A stretch of 58,071 nt of DNA from assembly GCA_029210205.1 (NCBI GenBank), contig JARGOD010000023.1:1-58071 (forward strand), written 5' to 3'. The translations under genes and the position numbers were made by a program. Of this stretch, positions 51,997 through 58,071 are shown one piece after another. This DNA comes from Verrucomicrobiales bacterium. GTDB lineage: Bacteria > Verrucomicrobiota > Verrucomicrobiia > Verrucomicrobiales > DEV007. The notes beneath the pieces were generated by a model. It saw nothing but the letters and a program-made list of their open reading frames with translations. It had not been told where the DNA came from and did not search any database. Each line of letters opens with the position of its first letter. Position 1 is the stretch's first letter.

Positions 51997-52821
51997 ATGA
52001 GCACACGATCCAGCCAGTATCCGATCTACCAAGTCGACGCCTTTTCGGGCGCTGTCTTTTCTGGAAACCCCGCGGCGATTGTGCCGCTGGATGCCTGGCT
52101 CCCCGATGGGGTCATGCAGCAGATCGCGATGGAGAATCAGCTCTCAGAAACGGCGTTTTTTGTTCCGGACGGGGAAAAGTTTCGGCTTCGTTGGTTCACT
52201 CCGACGGTGGAGGTCGATCTATGTGGTCATGCCACGCTGGCGGCTGCGCATGTGATTCTCGCGGAATTGAAAGAGAGAGGCGATGAAGTGGTTTTTTCCT
52301 CGAAGAGTGGAGAACTACCGGTCAGGAAATCGGAAGATGGTTACACGATGGATTTCCCCTCAGATGAAGTGGCTGCAACAACAGACGAATCGTTAGAAGA
52401 CTCTCTTGGCGCCGAAGTCAGTGAATTGTATCGGGGGCGACATGACTACCTCGCCGTTCTTAAAAATGAAACCGAAGTGAGGGGGCTGACGCCGGACTTC
52501 CGGAAGCTTGCGAGGGTGCAGGCGCGCGGGGTGTTGGTGACGGCACCCGCCGAGGATCCTTCATCCGACGTTGACTTTGTGTCGCGATGCTTTTTCCCGA
52601 GGACCGGAATCGACGAAGATCCTGTGACCGGTTCAGCTCACACGACGATGGCTCCGTTCTGGAGTGCGAGGCTTGGCCATGATCGACTCCGGGCATTCCA
52701 GTGTTCGAAGCGGGGCGGCGTGGTCGATTGTGAAGTCAGAGGCGAGCGTGTTTTTCTCAGCGGGAATGCGGTGACGTTTTTACGGGGTGAAGTATTCCTG
52801 CCGACTGCAGACAAGTTTTGA
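51997..52821 (+). CDS. PhzF-family isomerase
   Basis: PhzF-like epimerase/isomerase of the diaminopimelate epimerase fold, 274 residues, no signal peptide. Typical parts: YPIYQVDAFSGAVFSGNPAAIVPLDAWLPD, IAMENQLSETAFF with the catalytic glutamate, LRWFTPTVEVDLCGHATLAAAHVI, and FFPRTGIDEDPVTGSAHTTMAPFW in the second half, where DPVTGSAH is the family mark. Outside phenazine clusters these proteins have no known substrate, and no phenazine genes occur here. Divergent from the TPR gene. Confidence 0.92.
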   Translation: MSTRSSQYPIYQVDAFSGAVFSGNPAAIVPLDAWLPDGVMQQIAMENQLSETAFFVPDGEKFRLRWFTPTVEVDLCGHATLAAAHVILAELKERGDEVVFSSKSGELPVRKSEDGYTMDFPSDEVAATTDESLEDSLGAEVSELYRGRHDYLAVLKNETEVRGLTPDFRKLARVQARGVLVTAPAEDPSSDVDFVSRCFFPRTGIDEDPVTGSAHTTMAPFWSARLGHDRLRAFQCSKRGGVVDCEVRGERVFLSGNAVTFLRGEVFLPTADKF

Positions 52822-52869
52822 TCTTATTTCCCGGCAGCGCGGAGAGGAGTAAACGCAAGAGAGCACGAA

Positions 52870-52902
52870 AAACGGCGCGGAGATGTCCCTCGCGCGCCGT
52901 TT
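52870..52902. terminator. bidirectional terminator between PhzF and peroxiredoxin genes
   Basis: AAACGGCGCG and CGCGCCGTTT form a perfect 10-bp stem with a 13-base loop. The A and T tails on either side let it work in both directions, serving the two convergent genes. It is the best terminator in the window. Confidence 0.85.
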
Positions 52903-52927
52903 CAAATCTAAGATCTGTTTGTTTGGA

Positions 52928-53557
52928 TCAGCCCTTGGCAAGATAGGCTGCGGTGCTCTCGTGATCAGCATTCATTGCTTCTTCACCTTTCTCCCAGTCC
53001 ATCGGGCAGACTTCACCGTTTTCTTCAAAATGCTGAAGTGCATCGACCATGCGCAGCGCCTCTTTGATCGATCGGCCTAGAGGCAGATTGTTCACGAGTT
53101 GGTGTTGTACGATGCCGTCCTTGTCGATCAGGAAAAGACCACGGTAGGCGATGAGCTCACCTTCGACGATGAGCTCACCAAATTCATCGATCGCGTAGTC
53201 ACCGACAAGCACATCGTAATCAGCCGAGATCGTTTTGTTTGTGTCCGCAACGAGGGGGTAAGTCACCCCTTCGATCCCGCCTTTGGCTCGAGGCACTTGG
53301 AGCCATCCCCAATGCGACATTTCCGTATCGGTTGAACACCCGACGATGGCGACGTCGCGGCTCTCGAACTCAGCGAGGCTGTCCTGAAAGGCGTGAAGTT
53401 CGGTCGGGCAGACGAAAGTGAAATCTTTTGGGTAGAAGAAAAGGATCACGTATTTTGATCCGAGATACTGCTCGAGCGAGAAGTCCTCAACGACTTGGCC
53501 GTTAACGACCGCGCTGGCATTGAATGATGGTGCAGGTTTTCCAACGAGTACTGACAT
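52928..53557 (-). CDS. 2-Cys peroxiredoxin (AhpC/Prx1 type)
   Basis: Thiol peroxidase that reduces hydrogen peroxide and organic peroxides, 209 residues, cytoplasmic. The peroxidatic cysteine is in PKDFTFVCPTELHAFQD, and the resolving cysteine is in ENGEVCPMDWEKGEE near the C-terminus, as in typical 2-Cys enzymes. Its reductant (AhpF or thioredoxin) is not next to it. The gene is divergent from the sulfate assimilation operon. Upstream 53558-53762 is a shared promoter region. Confidence 0.96.
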   Translation of the reverse strand: MSVLVGKPAPSFNASAVVNGQVVEDFSLEQYLGSKYVILFFYPKDFTFVCPTELHAFQDSLAEFESRDVAIVGCSTDTEMSHWGWLQVPRAKGGIEGVTYPLVADTNKTISADYDVLVGDYAIDEFGELIVEGELIAYRGLFLIDKDGIVQHQLVNNLPLGRSIKEALRMVDALQHFEENGEVCPMDWEKGEEAMNADHESTAAYLAKG

Positions 53558-53721
53558 GATGTTTGGGTAGGTGAATGAATTAGTTTCGAGACGAAAAGTG
53601 ATTGATGGATGTTCCCCGTCAACTACGGATTGCGATTGAATCTAGAGGCATATCGCGACTCTTCAATCTTCGCGACGGCAAAAAACTTGACGAAAAAGAG
53701 CAAGGAGTGTTACTTCTAATC

Positions 53722-53753
53722 GTCTAAAGTAGACTAATCCTATCAAGAATAGG
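53722..53753. promoter_or_regulatory. two palindromes upstream of the cys genes
   Basis: GTCTA-AAG-TAGAC (53722-53734) and CCTAT-CAAGA-ATAGG (53739-53753), both perfect, lie just before the cysH start (53763). TTGACG at 53687-53692 is a good -35 with a weak TTACTT -10 at 53710. The palindromes thus sit at or after the start point, where a repressor such as an Rrf2/CymR-type regulator would act; the regulator is not in the window. Confidence 0.5.
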
Positions 53754-53762
53754 TAAAATAAA

Positions 53763-54530
53763 ATGACGACATCCACGACAGAGCTGGAAGAATCCGGTGC
53801 ATCACTCAGCGAAATGGCGACCCAGGCAGGGATTGCAGATCTTGCGGCTGAGGCGCAGCGTCTGGAATCTGCTACCCCTGAAGAACGTGTCGCCTGGGGT
53901 TTGGAGCATTTTGATGATTCTATCGCACTTAGTTCCAGCTTCGGCGCTCAGTCTGCCGTTCTCCTTCACATGGTCACCCGCCAGCGGCCGGATATCCCTG
54001 TCATCCTTGTCGACACGGGCTATCTCTTTGCAGAGACCTATCACTTTATCGACAGCCTGACGGAACGCCTCAATTTGAATCTCAAGGTATACCGGAGCAA
54101 CTATTCTCCCGCCTGGCAGGAAGCAAAGTGGGGCAAACTTTGGGAAGATGGGGTCGAAGGCATCGAGAAATACAATCAGATGAACAAGGTGGAGCCGATG
54201 AATCGCGCTCAGAAAGACCTGGGAATTCATGCCACGATTGCTGGAATCCGCCGTCAGCAGAGCAGCTCCCGTGAGAATATTCCCGTCATTGCCGGTCAAA
54301 AGGGCCTCCTGAAGGTGCATCCCATTATCGACTGGACTGACATGCAAATCGGCGAATATTTGACGGCGAATGATCTTCCTTACCATCCACTTTGGGATGA
54401 GGGCTACGTTTCGATCGGGGATTGGCATACTTCGAAAAAACTCACGGAAGGCATGAACGCAGAAGAGACTCGATTCTTCGGGCTCAAGCGGGAATGTGGG
54501 CTCCACGAGGACATGGACTTTGTCATCTAA
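53763..54530 (+). CDS. cysH: phosphoadenosine phosphosulfate reductase
   Basis: Reduces activated sulfate to sulfite with thioredoxin, 255 residues. Motifs include [15 protein letters not shown] (P-loop-like SSFGxQ), [13 protein letters not shown], and the C-terminal catalytic [12 protein letters not shown] near residue 245. It lacks the two CC pairs that hold the 4Fe-4S cluster in APS reductases, so PAPS is the likely substrate, which agrees with cysC (APS kinase) directly downstream. It is first in the cysH-cysC-cysD-cysN run. Gap to cysC is 26 bases. Confidence 0.95.
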   Translation: MTTSTTELEESGASLSEMATQAGIADLAAEAQRLESATPEERVAWGLEHFDDSIALSSSFGAQSAVLLHMVTRQRPDIPVILVDTGYLFAETYHFIDSLTERLNLNLKVYRSNYSPAWQEAKWGKLWEDGVEGIEKYNQMNKVEPMNRAQKDLGIHATIAGIRRQQSSSRENIPVIAGQKGLLKVHPIIDWTDMQIGEYLTANDLPYHPLWDEGYVSIGDWHTSKKLTEGMNAEETRFFGLKRECGLHEDMDFVI

Positions 54531-54556
54531 GGTTAGTCCCTTACTCTATTAAGCTC

Positions 54557-55171
54557 ATGAGTTCGAACCTTGATCACATCTACCCTGTCTTCGACAAAAT
54601 GCTTCCCCGTGAAGCGAAGGAGGAGCTCCTCTCACAGCGAGGTCTCGTCGTCTGGATGTATGGATTGAGCGGCTCAGGCAAGAGCACTCTTGCGAATCTT
54701 CTCGAACGGCGATTGCACGAAGAGGGTCGCCTCGTGAAGGTCCTCGACGGAGACAATATTAGGTCGGGTCTCAATCAAAATCTCGGCTTCTCCGACGAAG
54801 ATCGGCTCGAAAATATCCGTCGTGTCTCCGAAGTCGCGAAGCTTTTCGTCGAGTCTGGAATCATCACGATCGCTTCATTCATCACGCCGAACAACGAACT
54901 CCGAAAATTGGCGCGTGACGTTCTTGGAGATACTGACCTCCTCGAAGTTTACGTCAAAGCCTCCTTCGAAACCTGTGCCGAACGCGACCCCAAGGGTCTC
55001 TACGCGAAAGTGAAAGCCGGTGAAGTGAAGCAATTCACCGGGAAGGACTCCGGTTTTGAAGAGCCCGACCAGGCTGACCTCATCATTGACACTGAAGCTC
55101 ACAGCGAAGAAGAATGCCTCGCTCAATTGCTCGAGGCGGTCGCTGAAAAAGCAAACCAGCCGAACGACTAA
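54557..55171 (+). CDS. cysC: adenylylsulfate (APS) kinase
   Basis: Phosphorylates APS to PAPS, 204 residues from the ATG at 54557 (MSSNLDHIYPVFD). The frame is open back to 54422 inside cysH and is rejected there. Walker A is YGLSGSGKST, the nucleotide-binding DGDNIRSGLNQNLGFS follows, then the lid FITPNNELRKLARDVLG and the KAGEVKQFTGKDSGFEEP segment that binds APS, all in family order. It is a free-standing kinase rather than a CysN-CysC fusion. 11 bases before cysD. Confidence 0.96.
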   Translation: MSSNLDHIYPVFDKMLPREAKEELLSQRGLVVWMYGLSGSGKSTLANLLERRLHEEGRLVKVLDGDNIRSGLNQNLGFSDEDRLENIRRVSEVAKLFVESGIITIASFITPNNELRKLARDVLGDTDLLEVYVKASFETCAERDPKGLYAKVKAGEVKQFTGKDSGFEEPDQADLIIDTEAHSEEECLAQLLEAVAEKANQPND

Positions 55172-55182
55172 GAATTTTTACC

Positions 55183-56103
55183 ATGGAAACAGAAAGAACC
55201 TCCTATCGGGTCAACCACCTCGCTCAGCTTGAATCTGAGGCGATCTTCATTTTACGCGAGACCGCAGCTCAGTTTGAAAAGCCGGCGCTCCTTTTCTCCG
55301 GAGGAAAGGACTCCATCGTGATGGCGCACCTCGCCCGGAAAGCGTTTTTCCCGGCTCGGATTCCGTTCCCGCTCGTGCACGTCGATACCGGCCACAATTT
55401 TGATGAGACCATTGAGTATCGCGATGATTACGCAAAAGAGATCGGGGCTGAGCTCGTCGTTGGACTTGTTCAGGACTCAATTGATCGCGGCGAAGTGCAG
55501 GAGGAAAAAGGCCCCTTCGCGAGCCGGAACGCTCTGCAAACAGTGACTCTGTTAGACACGATCGAGAAGAACCAATATGATGCCTGCCTCGGCGGCGGCC
55601 GCCGTGACGAAGAGAAAGCCCGTGCGAAAGAGCGCTTCTTTTCCCACCGCGATGACTTCGGTCAGTGGGACCCTAAGAATCAGCGCCCTGAACTCTGGAA
55701 TATCTTCAATGGCCGGAAACAACACGGAGAGCACTTCCGCGTTTTCCCTCTCTCGAACTGGACTGAGATGGATGTCTGGCAATACATCAAAGCTGAGAAA
55801 ATCCCGCTCCCGAATCTCTACTTCACCCATCAGCGTGACGTCGTGCATCGCAACGGTTCGATGCTGGCAATTTCCGACGTTGTCATTCCGCAGGAGGGAG
55901 AAGAAGTTGAGAAAGGAGCCACGGTTCGCTTTCGTACCATCGGGGACATGACTTGCACCGGCGCCGTTTATTCTGACGCGTCGGACATGGATTCCATCAT
56001 TCAGGAAGTCGCCACCGCCCGCCAAACCGAGCGCGGGACCCGAGCCGACGACCGTCGCTCCGAGACCGCAATGGAAGATCGTAAGAAGGAAGGGTATTTC
56101 TAA
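55183..56103 (+). CDS. cysD: sulfate adenylyltransferase subunit 2
   Basis: ATP sulfurylase small subunit, 306 residues, which makes APS from sulfate and ATP with CysN. Signature residues: LLFSGGKDSIVMAHLARKAF (PP-loop SGGKDS), VDTGHNFDETIEYRDDYA, CLGGGRRDEEKARAKERFFS, and FPLSNWTEMDVWQYIKAE. The end RRSETAMEDRKKEGYF is typical of CysD. A weak hairpin AAATCGT/ACGATTT covers the stop. The partner gene cysN follows after about 525 bases, separated by the four-helix-bundle cassette. Confidence 0.97.
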   Translation: METERTSYRVNHLAQLESEAIFILRETAAQFEKPALLFSGGKDSIVMAHLARKAFFPARIPFPLVHVDTGHNFDETIEYRDDYAKEIGAELVVGLVQDSIDRGEVQEEKGPFASRNALQTVTLLDTIEKNQYDACLGGGRRDEEKARAKERFFSHRDDFGQWDPKNQRPELWNIFNGRKQHGEHFRVFPLSNWTEMDVWQYIKAEKIPLPNLYFTHQRDVVHRNGSMLAISDVVIPQEGEEVEKGATVRFRTIGDMTCTGAVYSDASDMDSIIQEVATARQTERGTRADDRRSETAMEDRKKEGYF

Positions 56104-56124
56104 AATCGTTGAGACGATTTAAGG

Positions 56125-56584
56125 AGTGAAAGGTGGGAAAGTAAAAAGTAAAAGGTTTCCAAGATGAGTGATTTTGCTGAGCAGTTTGAAGACTTGAGAA
56201 TTTGGCAGCAGGCCCGCAGACAGGCAGGCGAAGTTTATCGAGACTTTGGTGGAGAATCTTCCGCGGCGCGTGATTTTGGATTTCGCGATCAGATTCAGCG
56301 AGCTGCGGTTTCTGTGATGAATAACATTGCCGAGGGCTTTGAAAGACACAGTCCAAAGGAATTTGCGCACCTTCTTGGAGTCGCAAAAGGCTCCTGTGGA
56401 GAAGTCCGCTCGATGCTCTACCTCGCCGAGGACCTCCATTACATTTCACCTGAACTTGCCATAGAGAGACGAGAGCAGGCTCTTGGCCTTTCCCGTGGAA
56501 TTGAAGCTCTAACCAAAAAACTCCGAGCCTCTTAGCACCAAACTGCACTGCCACTTTTAACCTTTCACCTTCCCACCTTTTACT
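56125..56584. mobile_element. inverted-repeat-flanked cassette with a four-helix-bundle gene, between cysD and cysN
   Basis: A left repeat (56125-56154) and a right repeat (56554-56584) of about 30 bases are nearly complementary: both contain AAAGGTGGGAA in opposite directions, followed by purine-rich AAAAGT-type stretches, with only a few mismatches and two one-base gaps. They enclose one gene for an S23-type four-helix bundle protein. No transposase is inside and no clear target duplication is seen. S23-type genes are known from intervening sequences in bacterial 23S rRNA genes and as solitary inserts; insertion in a cys operon between cysD and cysN is the odd feature. Confidence 0.6.
56164..56535 (+). 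CDS. S23-type four-helix bundle protein
   Basis: A 123-residue helical protein of the S23/four helix bundle (TIGR02436) family. The signature runs FEDLRIWQQARRQAGEVYRDF, DQIQRAAVSVMNNIAEGFER, SPKEFAHLLGVAKGSCGEVRSMLYLAEDLHYI and LSRGIEALTKKLR. Relatives include the Avd accessory proteins of diversity-generating retroelements and ORFs in 23S rRNA intervening sequences; they form pentameric barrels that can bind nucleic acid. There is no reverse transcriptase or variable protein nearby, so a DGR is not supported. The gene lies in the inverted-repeat cassette that interrupts the cys operon. Confidence 0.92.
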   Translation: MSDFAEQFEDLRIWQQARRQAGEVYRDFGGESSAARDFGFRDQIQRAAVSVMNNIAEGFERHSPKEFAHLLGVAKGSCGEVRSMLYLAEDLHYISPELAIERREQALGLSRGIEALTKKLRAS

Positions 56585-56629
56585 GACCCGGAAGGTCCGA
56601 CTGACACACTCCGTAACCAAATTTAAAAC

Positions 56630-57928
56630 ATGACTTCTACAACCCTGGCGCCACCCCCCTACGACGAAGGTTATCTCGAAATGGACCTGTTGCGTTTCAC
56701 TACCGCTGGTAGTGTTGACGACGGCAAGTCCACCCTCATCGGTCGCCTCCTTTATGATTCGAAGAACACTTTCGAAGATCAGATGGACGCGGTCGAAGCG
56801 ACCTCCAAAAAGCGGGGTGATGAAAATGTGAACCTCGCTCTTCTCACCGACGGCCTCCGTGCCGAGCGTGAGCAGGGGATCACGATCGATGTCGCCTATC
56901 GCTACTTCGCGACGCCGAAGCGGAAGTTCATCATCGCCGATACCCCGGGGCACATTCAATACACCCGGAACATGGTCACCGGTGCTTCAACGGCGAATCT
57001 CGCGATCATTCTCGTTGATGCGCGGACGGGTGTGATCGAGCAAACCTGCCGTCATGCTTTTATTGCAGACCTTCTTCGCATCCGTCACGTCATCCTCGCG
57101 GTGAATAAGATGGACCTCGTCGATTATAGCGAAGAGCGATTCAACGAAATCACCGAGGACTTCAAGAAGTTCGCCTCGCGTCTCAACAACATCGTCGACA
57201 TGACTGCGATTCCGATCAGTGCGCTTCATGGCGACAACGTCGTCGATAAGTCAGAGAAGATGCCCTGGTATCAGGGGCCGACGATGCTGTATGAGTTGGA
57301 GACTGTTTACATCGGTTCGGACCAGAATCACGTCGATGCGCGATTCCCGGTCCAATGGGTCGTACGCCCTCACTCTGATGAGTATCACGATTTCCGCGGA
57401 TTCGCCGGACGAGTCGCCGGCGGCGTTTTCAAACCCGGCGATGAAGTCGTGGTCCAGCCCTCCGGCTTCACGACAAAGATCAAAGCGATCGAGTCGCTCG
57501 ATGGCCCACAGGAGGAGGCCTTCGCTCCGCTTTCGTGCACGATGACGCTTGAGGACGAGATCGACATCAGCCGCGGGGACATGATTTCCAAGCCGAACAA
57601 TCCGCCTCATAAAGGGCAGGAAATTGAGGCCATGATCTGCTGGTTTTCCGACAACGTCGAGCTTCAGCCGCGTGGGAAGTATTACCTTCGCCATACGACG
57701 AAAGAGGTGAAGGCCATCGTTCAGGAAGTGAAATACAAGGTCGATATCAACACGCTTCACAAAGTGGAGGACACCAGCTCCTTTGGCCTCAACGAAATCG
57801 GGCGTCTCACGATCCGAACTTCGGCTCCGCTCATCTACGATTCCTATCGGAAAAATCGTCAGACCGGCAGTTTCATTCTCATCGATTCACAAACGAATGA
57901 GACCGTTGCGGCGGGGATGATTATCTAG
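56630..57928 (+). CDS. cysN: sulfate adenylyltransferase subunit 1
   Basis: GTPase subunit that drives ATP sulfurylase with CysD, 432 residues, elongation factor-like. G1 is FTTAGSVDDGKSTLIGRLLYDSK, G2/G3 are TDGLRAEREQGITIDVAYRYF and IIADTPGHIQYTRNMVTGAS, and the G4 region is AVNKMDLVDYS. The beta-barrel domains follow (FRGFAGRVAGGVFKPGDEVVVQPSG). No APS-kinase domain is attached, matching the separate cysC. The length matches the shorter CysN proteins (E. coli CysN is about 475). Start ATG at 56630. Confidence 0.96.
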   Translation: MTSTTLAPPPYDEGYLEMDLLRFTTAGSVDDGKSTLIGRLLYDSKNTFEDQMDAVEATSKKRGDENVNLALLTDGLRAEREQGITIDVAYRYFATPKRKFIIADTPGHIQYTRNMVTGASTANLAIILVDARTGVIEQTCRHAFIADLLRIRHVILAVNKMDLVDYSEERFNEITEDFKKFASRLNNIVDMTAIPISALHGDNVVDKSEKMPWYQGPTMLYELETVYIGSDQNHVDARFPVQWVVRPHSDEYHDFRGFAGRVAGGVFKPGDEVVVQPSGFTTKIKAIESLDGPQEEAFAPLSCTMTLEDEIDISRGDMISKPNNPPHKGQEIEAMICWFSDNVELQPRGKYYLRHTTKEVKAIVQEVKYKVDINTLHKVEDTSSFGLNEIGRLTIRTSAPLIYDSYRKNRQTGSFILIDSQTNETVAAGMII

Positions 57929-57962
57929 GAACTTCCGATCGAACGGGTGCCATTCTAACCAA

Positions 57963-57992
57963 TTGACAGCAAAGGGGAATGCCCTTTAGATA
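57963..57992 (+). promoter_or_regulatory. promoter of the tRNA-Cys gene with an internal palindrome
   Basis: A consensus -35 TTGACA (57963-57968) and a -10 TAGATA (57987-57992) are 18 bases apart, starting 34 bases after cysN. The spacer contains a perfect 6-bp inverted repeat, AAAGGG and CCCTTT around a 5-base loop (57971-57987), a possible operator. The transcript would start about 25 bases before the tRNA. Confidence 0.65.
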
Positions 57993-58025
57993 CCGCCCTG
58001 CCTCATTTCGAGGCGGAAAAGTGAC

Positions 58026-58071
58026 GGCGAGGTAGCCAAGTGGTAAGGCCGGGCTCTGCAAAAGCTCTATC
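58026..58071 (+). tRNA. tRNA-Cys (GCA), cut by the window edge
   Basis: 46 bases of a tRNA are present: acceptor arm GGCGAGG, TA, D-arm GCC/GGC around AAGTGGTAA, and an anticodon arm GGGCT-CTGCAAA-AGCTC with anticodon GCA at 58058-58060, cysteine. The variable loop and T-arm lie beyond the window. It stands directly after the sulfate assimilation genes, which make the sulfide for cysteine synthesis. Confidence 0.88.

Noticed and set aside
56164-56535. Possible diversity-generating retroelement because of the Avd-like four-helix-bundle protein
   Set aside because: No reverse transcriptase, template or variable repeat is present around it.
1-58071. CRISPR array, prophage, rRNA operon, or insertion sequence transposase anywhere in the window
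   Set aside because: No regularly spaced direct repeats, phage structural genes, rRNA sequence or transposase motifs were seen; the repeats present are short REP-like hairpins and motif arrays.

Overview
The window looks like a chromosomal segment of a marine, polysaccharide-degrading member of the Verrucomicrobiota, probably Verrucomicrobiales. This is inferred from gene style: a secreted sulfatase, a family 7 alginate lyase, a cytochrome c protein next to a dehydrogenase-like/ThuA/discoidin fusion, a prepilin-like secreted protein, a huge periplasmic TPR protein and many small secreted proteins. No rRNA or marker gene is present to prove it. Coding is dense and of moderately high G+C. I see no prophage, integrase, insertion sequence transposase or CRISPR array.

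Layout. 1-12.4 kb: trkA (cut by the left edge), a lipid A-type acyltransferase, an M42 peptidase, TetR regulator, sulfatase, a small phospholipase A2-like secreted protein, an ABC ATPase, transaldolase, an N-acetylmuramoyl-alanine amidase, and a two-component pair whose sensor kinase has an in-frame stop codon. 12.6-17.1 kb: alaS, a MIF-type tautomerase, a His/Cys-rich metal-binding protein. 17.2-22.9 kb: a zinc-handling island made of a lipoprotein, a NicO/RcnA-like transporter, znuB, znuC, znuA and a secreted HMA-domain protein on one strand, and a His-rich outer membrane porin divergent from them. Two matching 15-bp palindromes lie in the divergent gap and are likely Zur operators. 23-27.9 kb: accCB, a class V aminotransferase with a RelE-like protein, a HAD phosphatase, a coiled-coil protein. 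28.1-31.5 kb: a GbsR/MarR-type regulator with a perfect operator-like palindrome, followed by a TIGR01777 epimerase, a DUF2071 protein and a fatty acid desaturase, probably one regulon. 31.6-37.2 kb: esterase, cytochrome c protein and the three-domain ThuA fusion. 37.3-39.2 kb: an AT-rich, probably acquired gene encoding six zinc ribbons fused to a HEPN-type RNase domain. 39.6-45 kb: zwf, alginate lyase, GH3 hexosaminidase, PrsW protease, and a frameshifted outer membrane protein. 45.1-51.9 kb: a lipoprotein translationally coupled to a 2040-residue TPR protein. 52-58 kb: PhzF, peroxiredoxin, then the sulfate assimilation genes cysH-cysC-cysD-cysN, with a four-helix-bundle gene flanked by inverted repeats lodged between cysD and cysN, and a partial tRNA-Cys at the right edge.

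Below the gene level, three families of REP-like hairpins occur in intergenic gaps (2.2, 8.3, 17.2, 28.0 and 39.4 kb). They show compensatory stem changes and GTAG or GGAG heads, as expected of REP/REPIN elements mobilised by a RAYT transposase elsewhere in the genome. The best candidates for something undescribed are the zinc-ribbon-array/HEPN protein, the zinc island with its His-rich porin, and the four-helix-bundle cassette in the cys operon.
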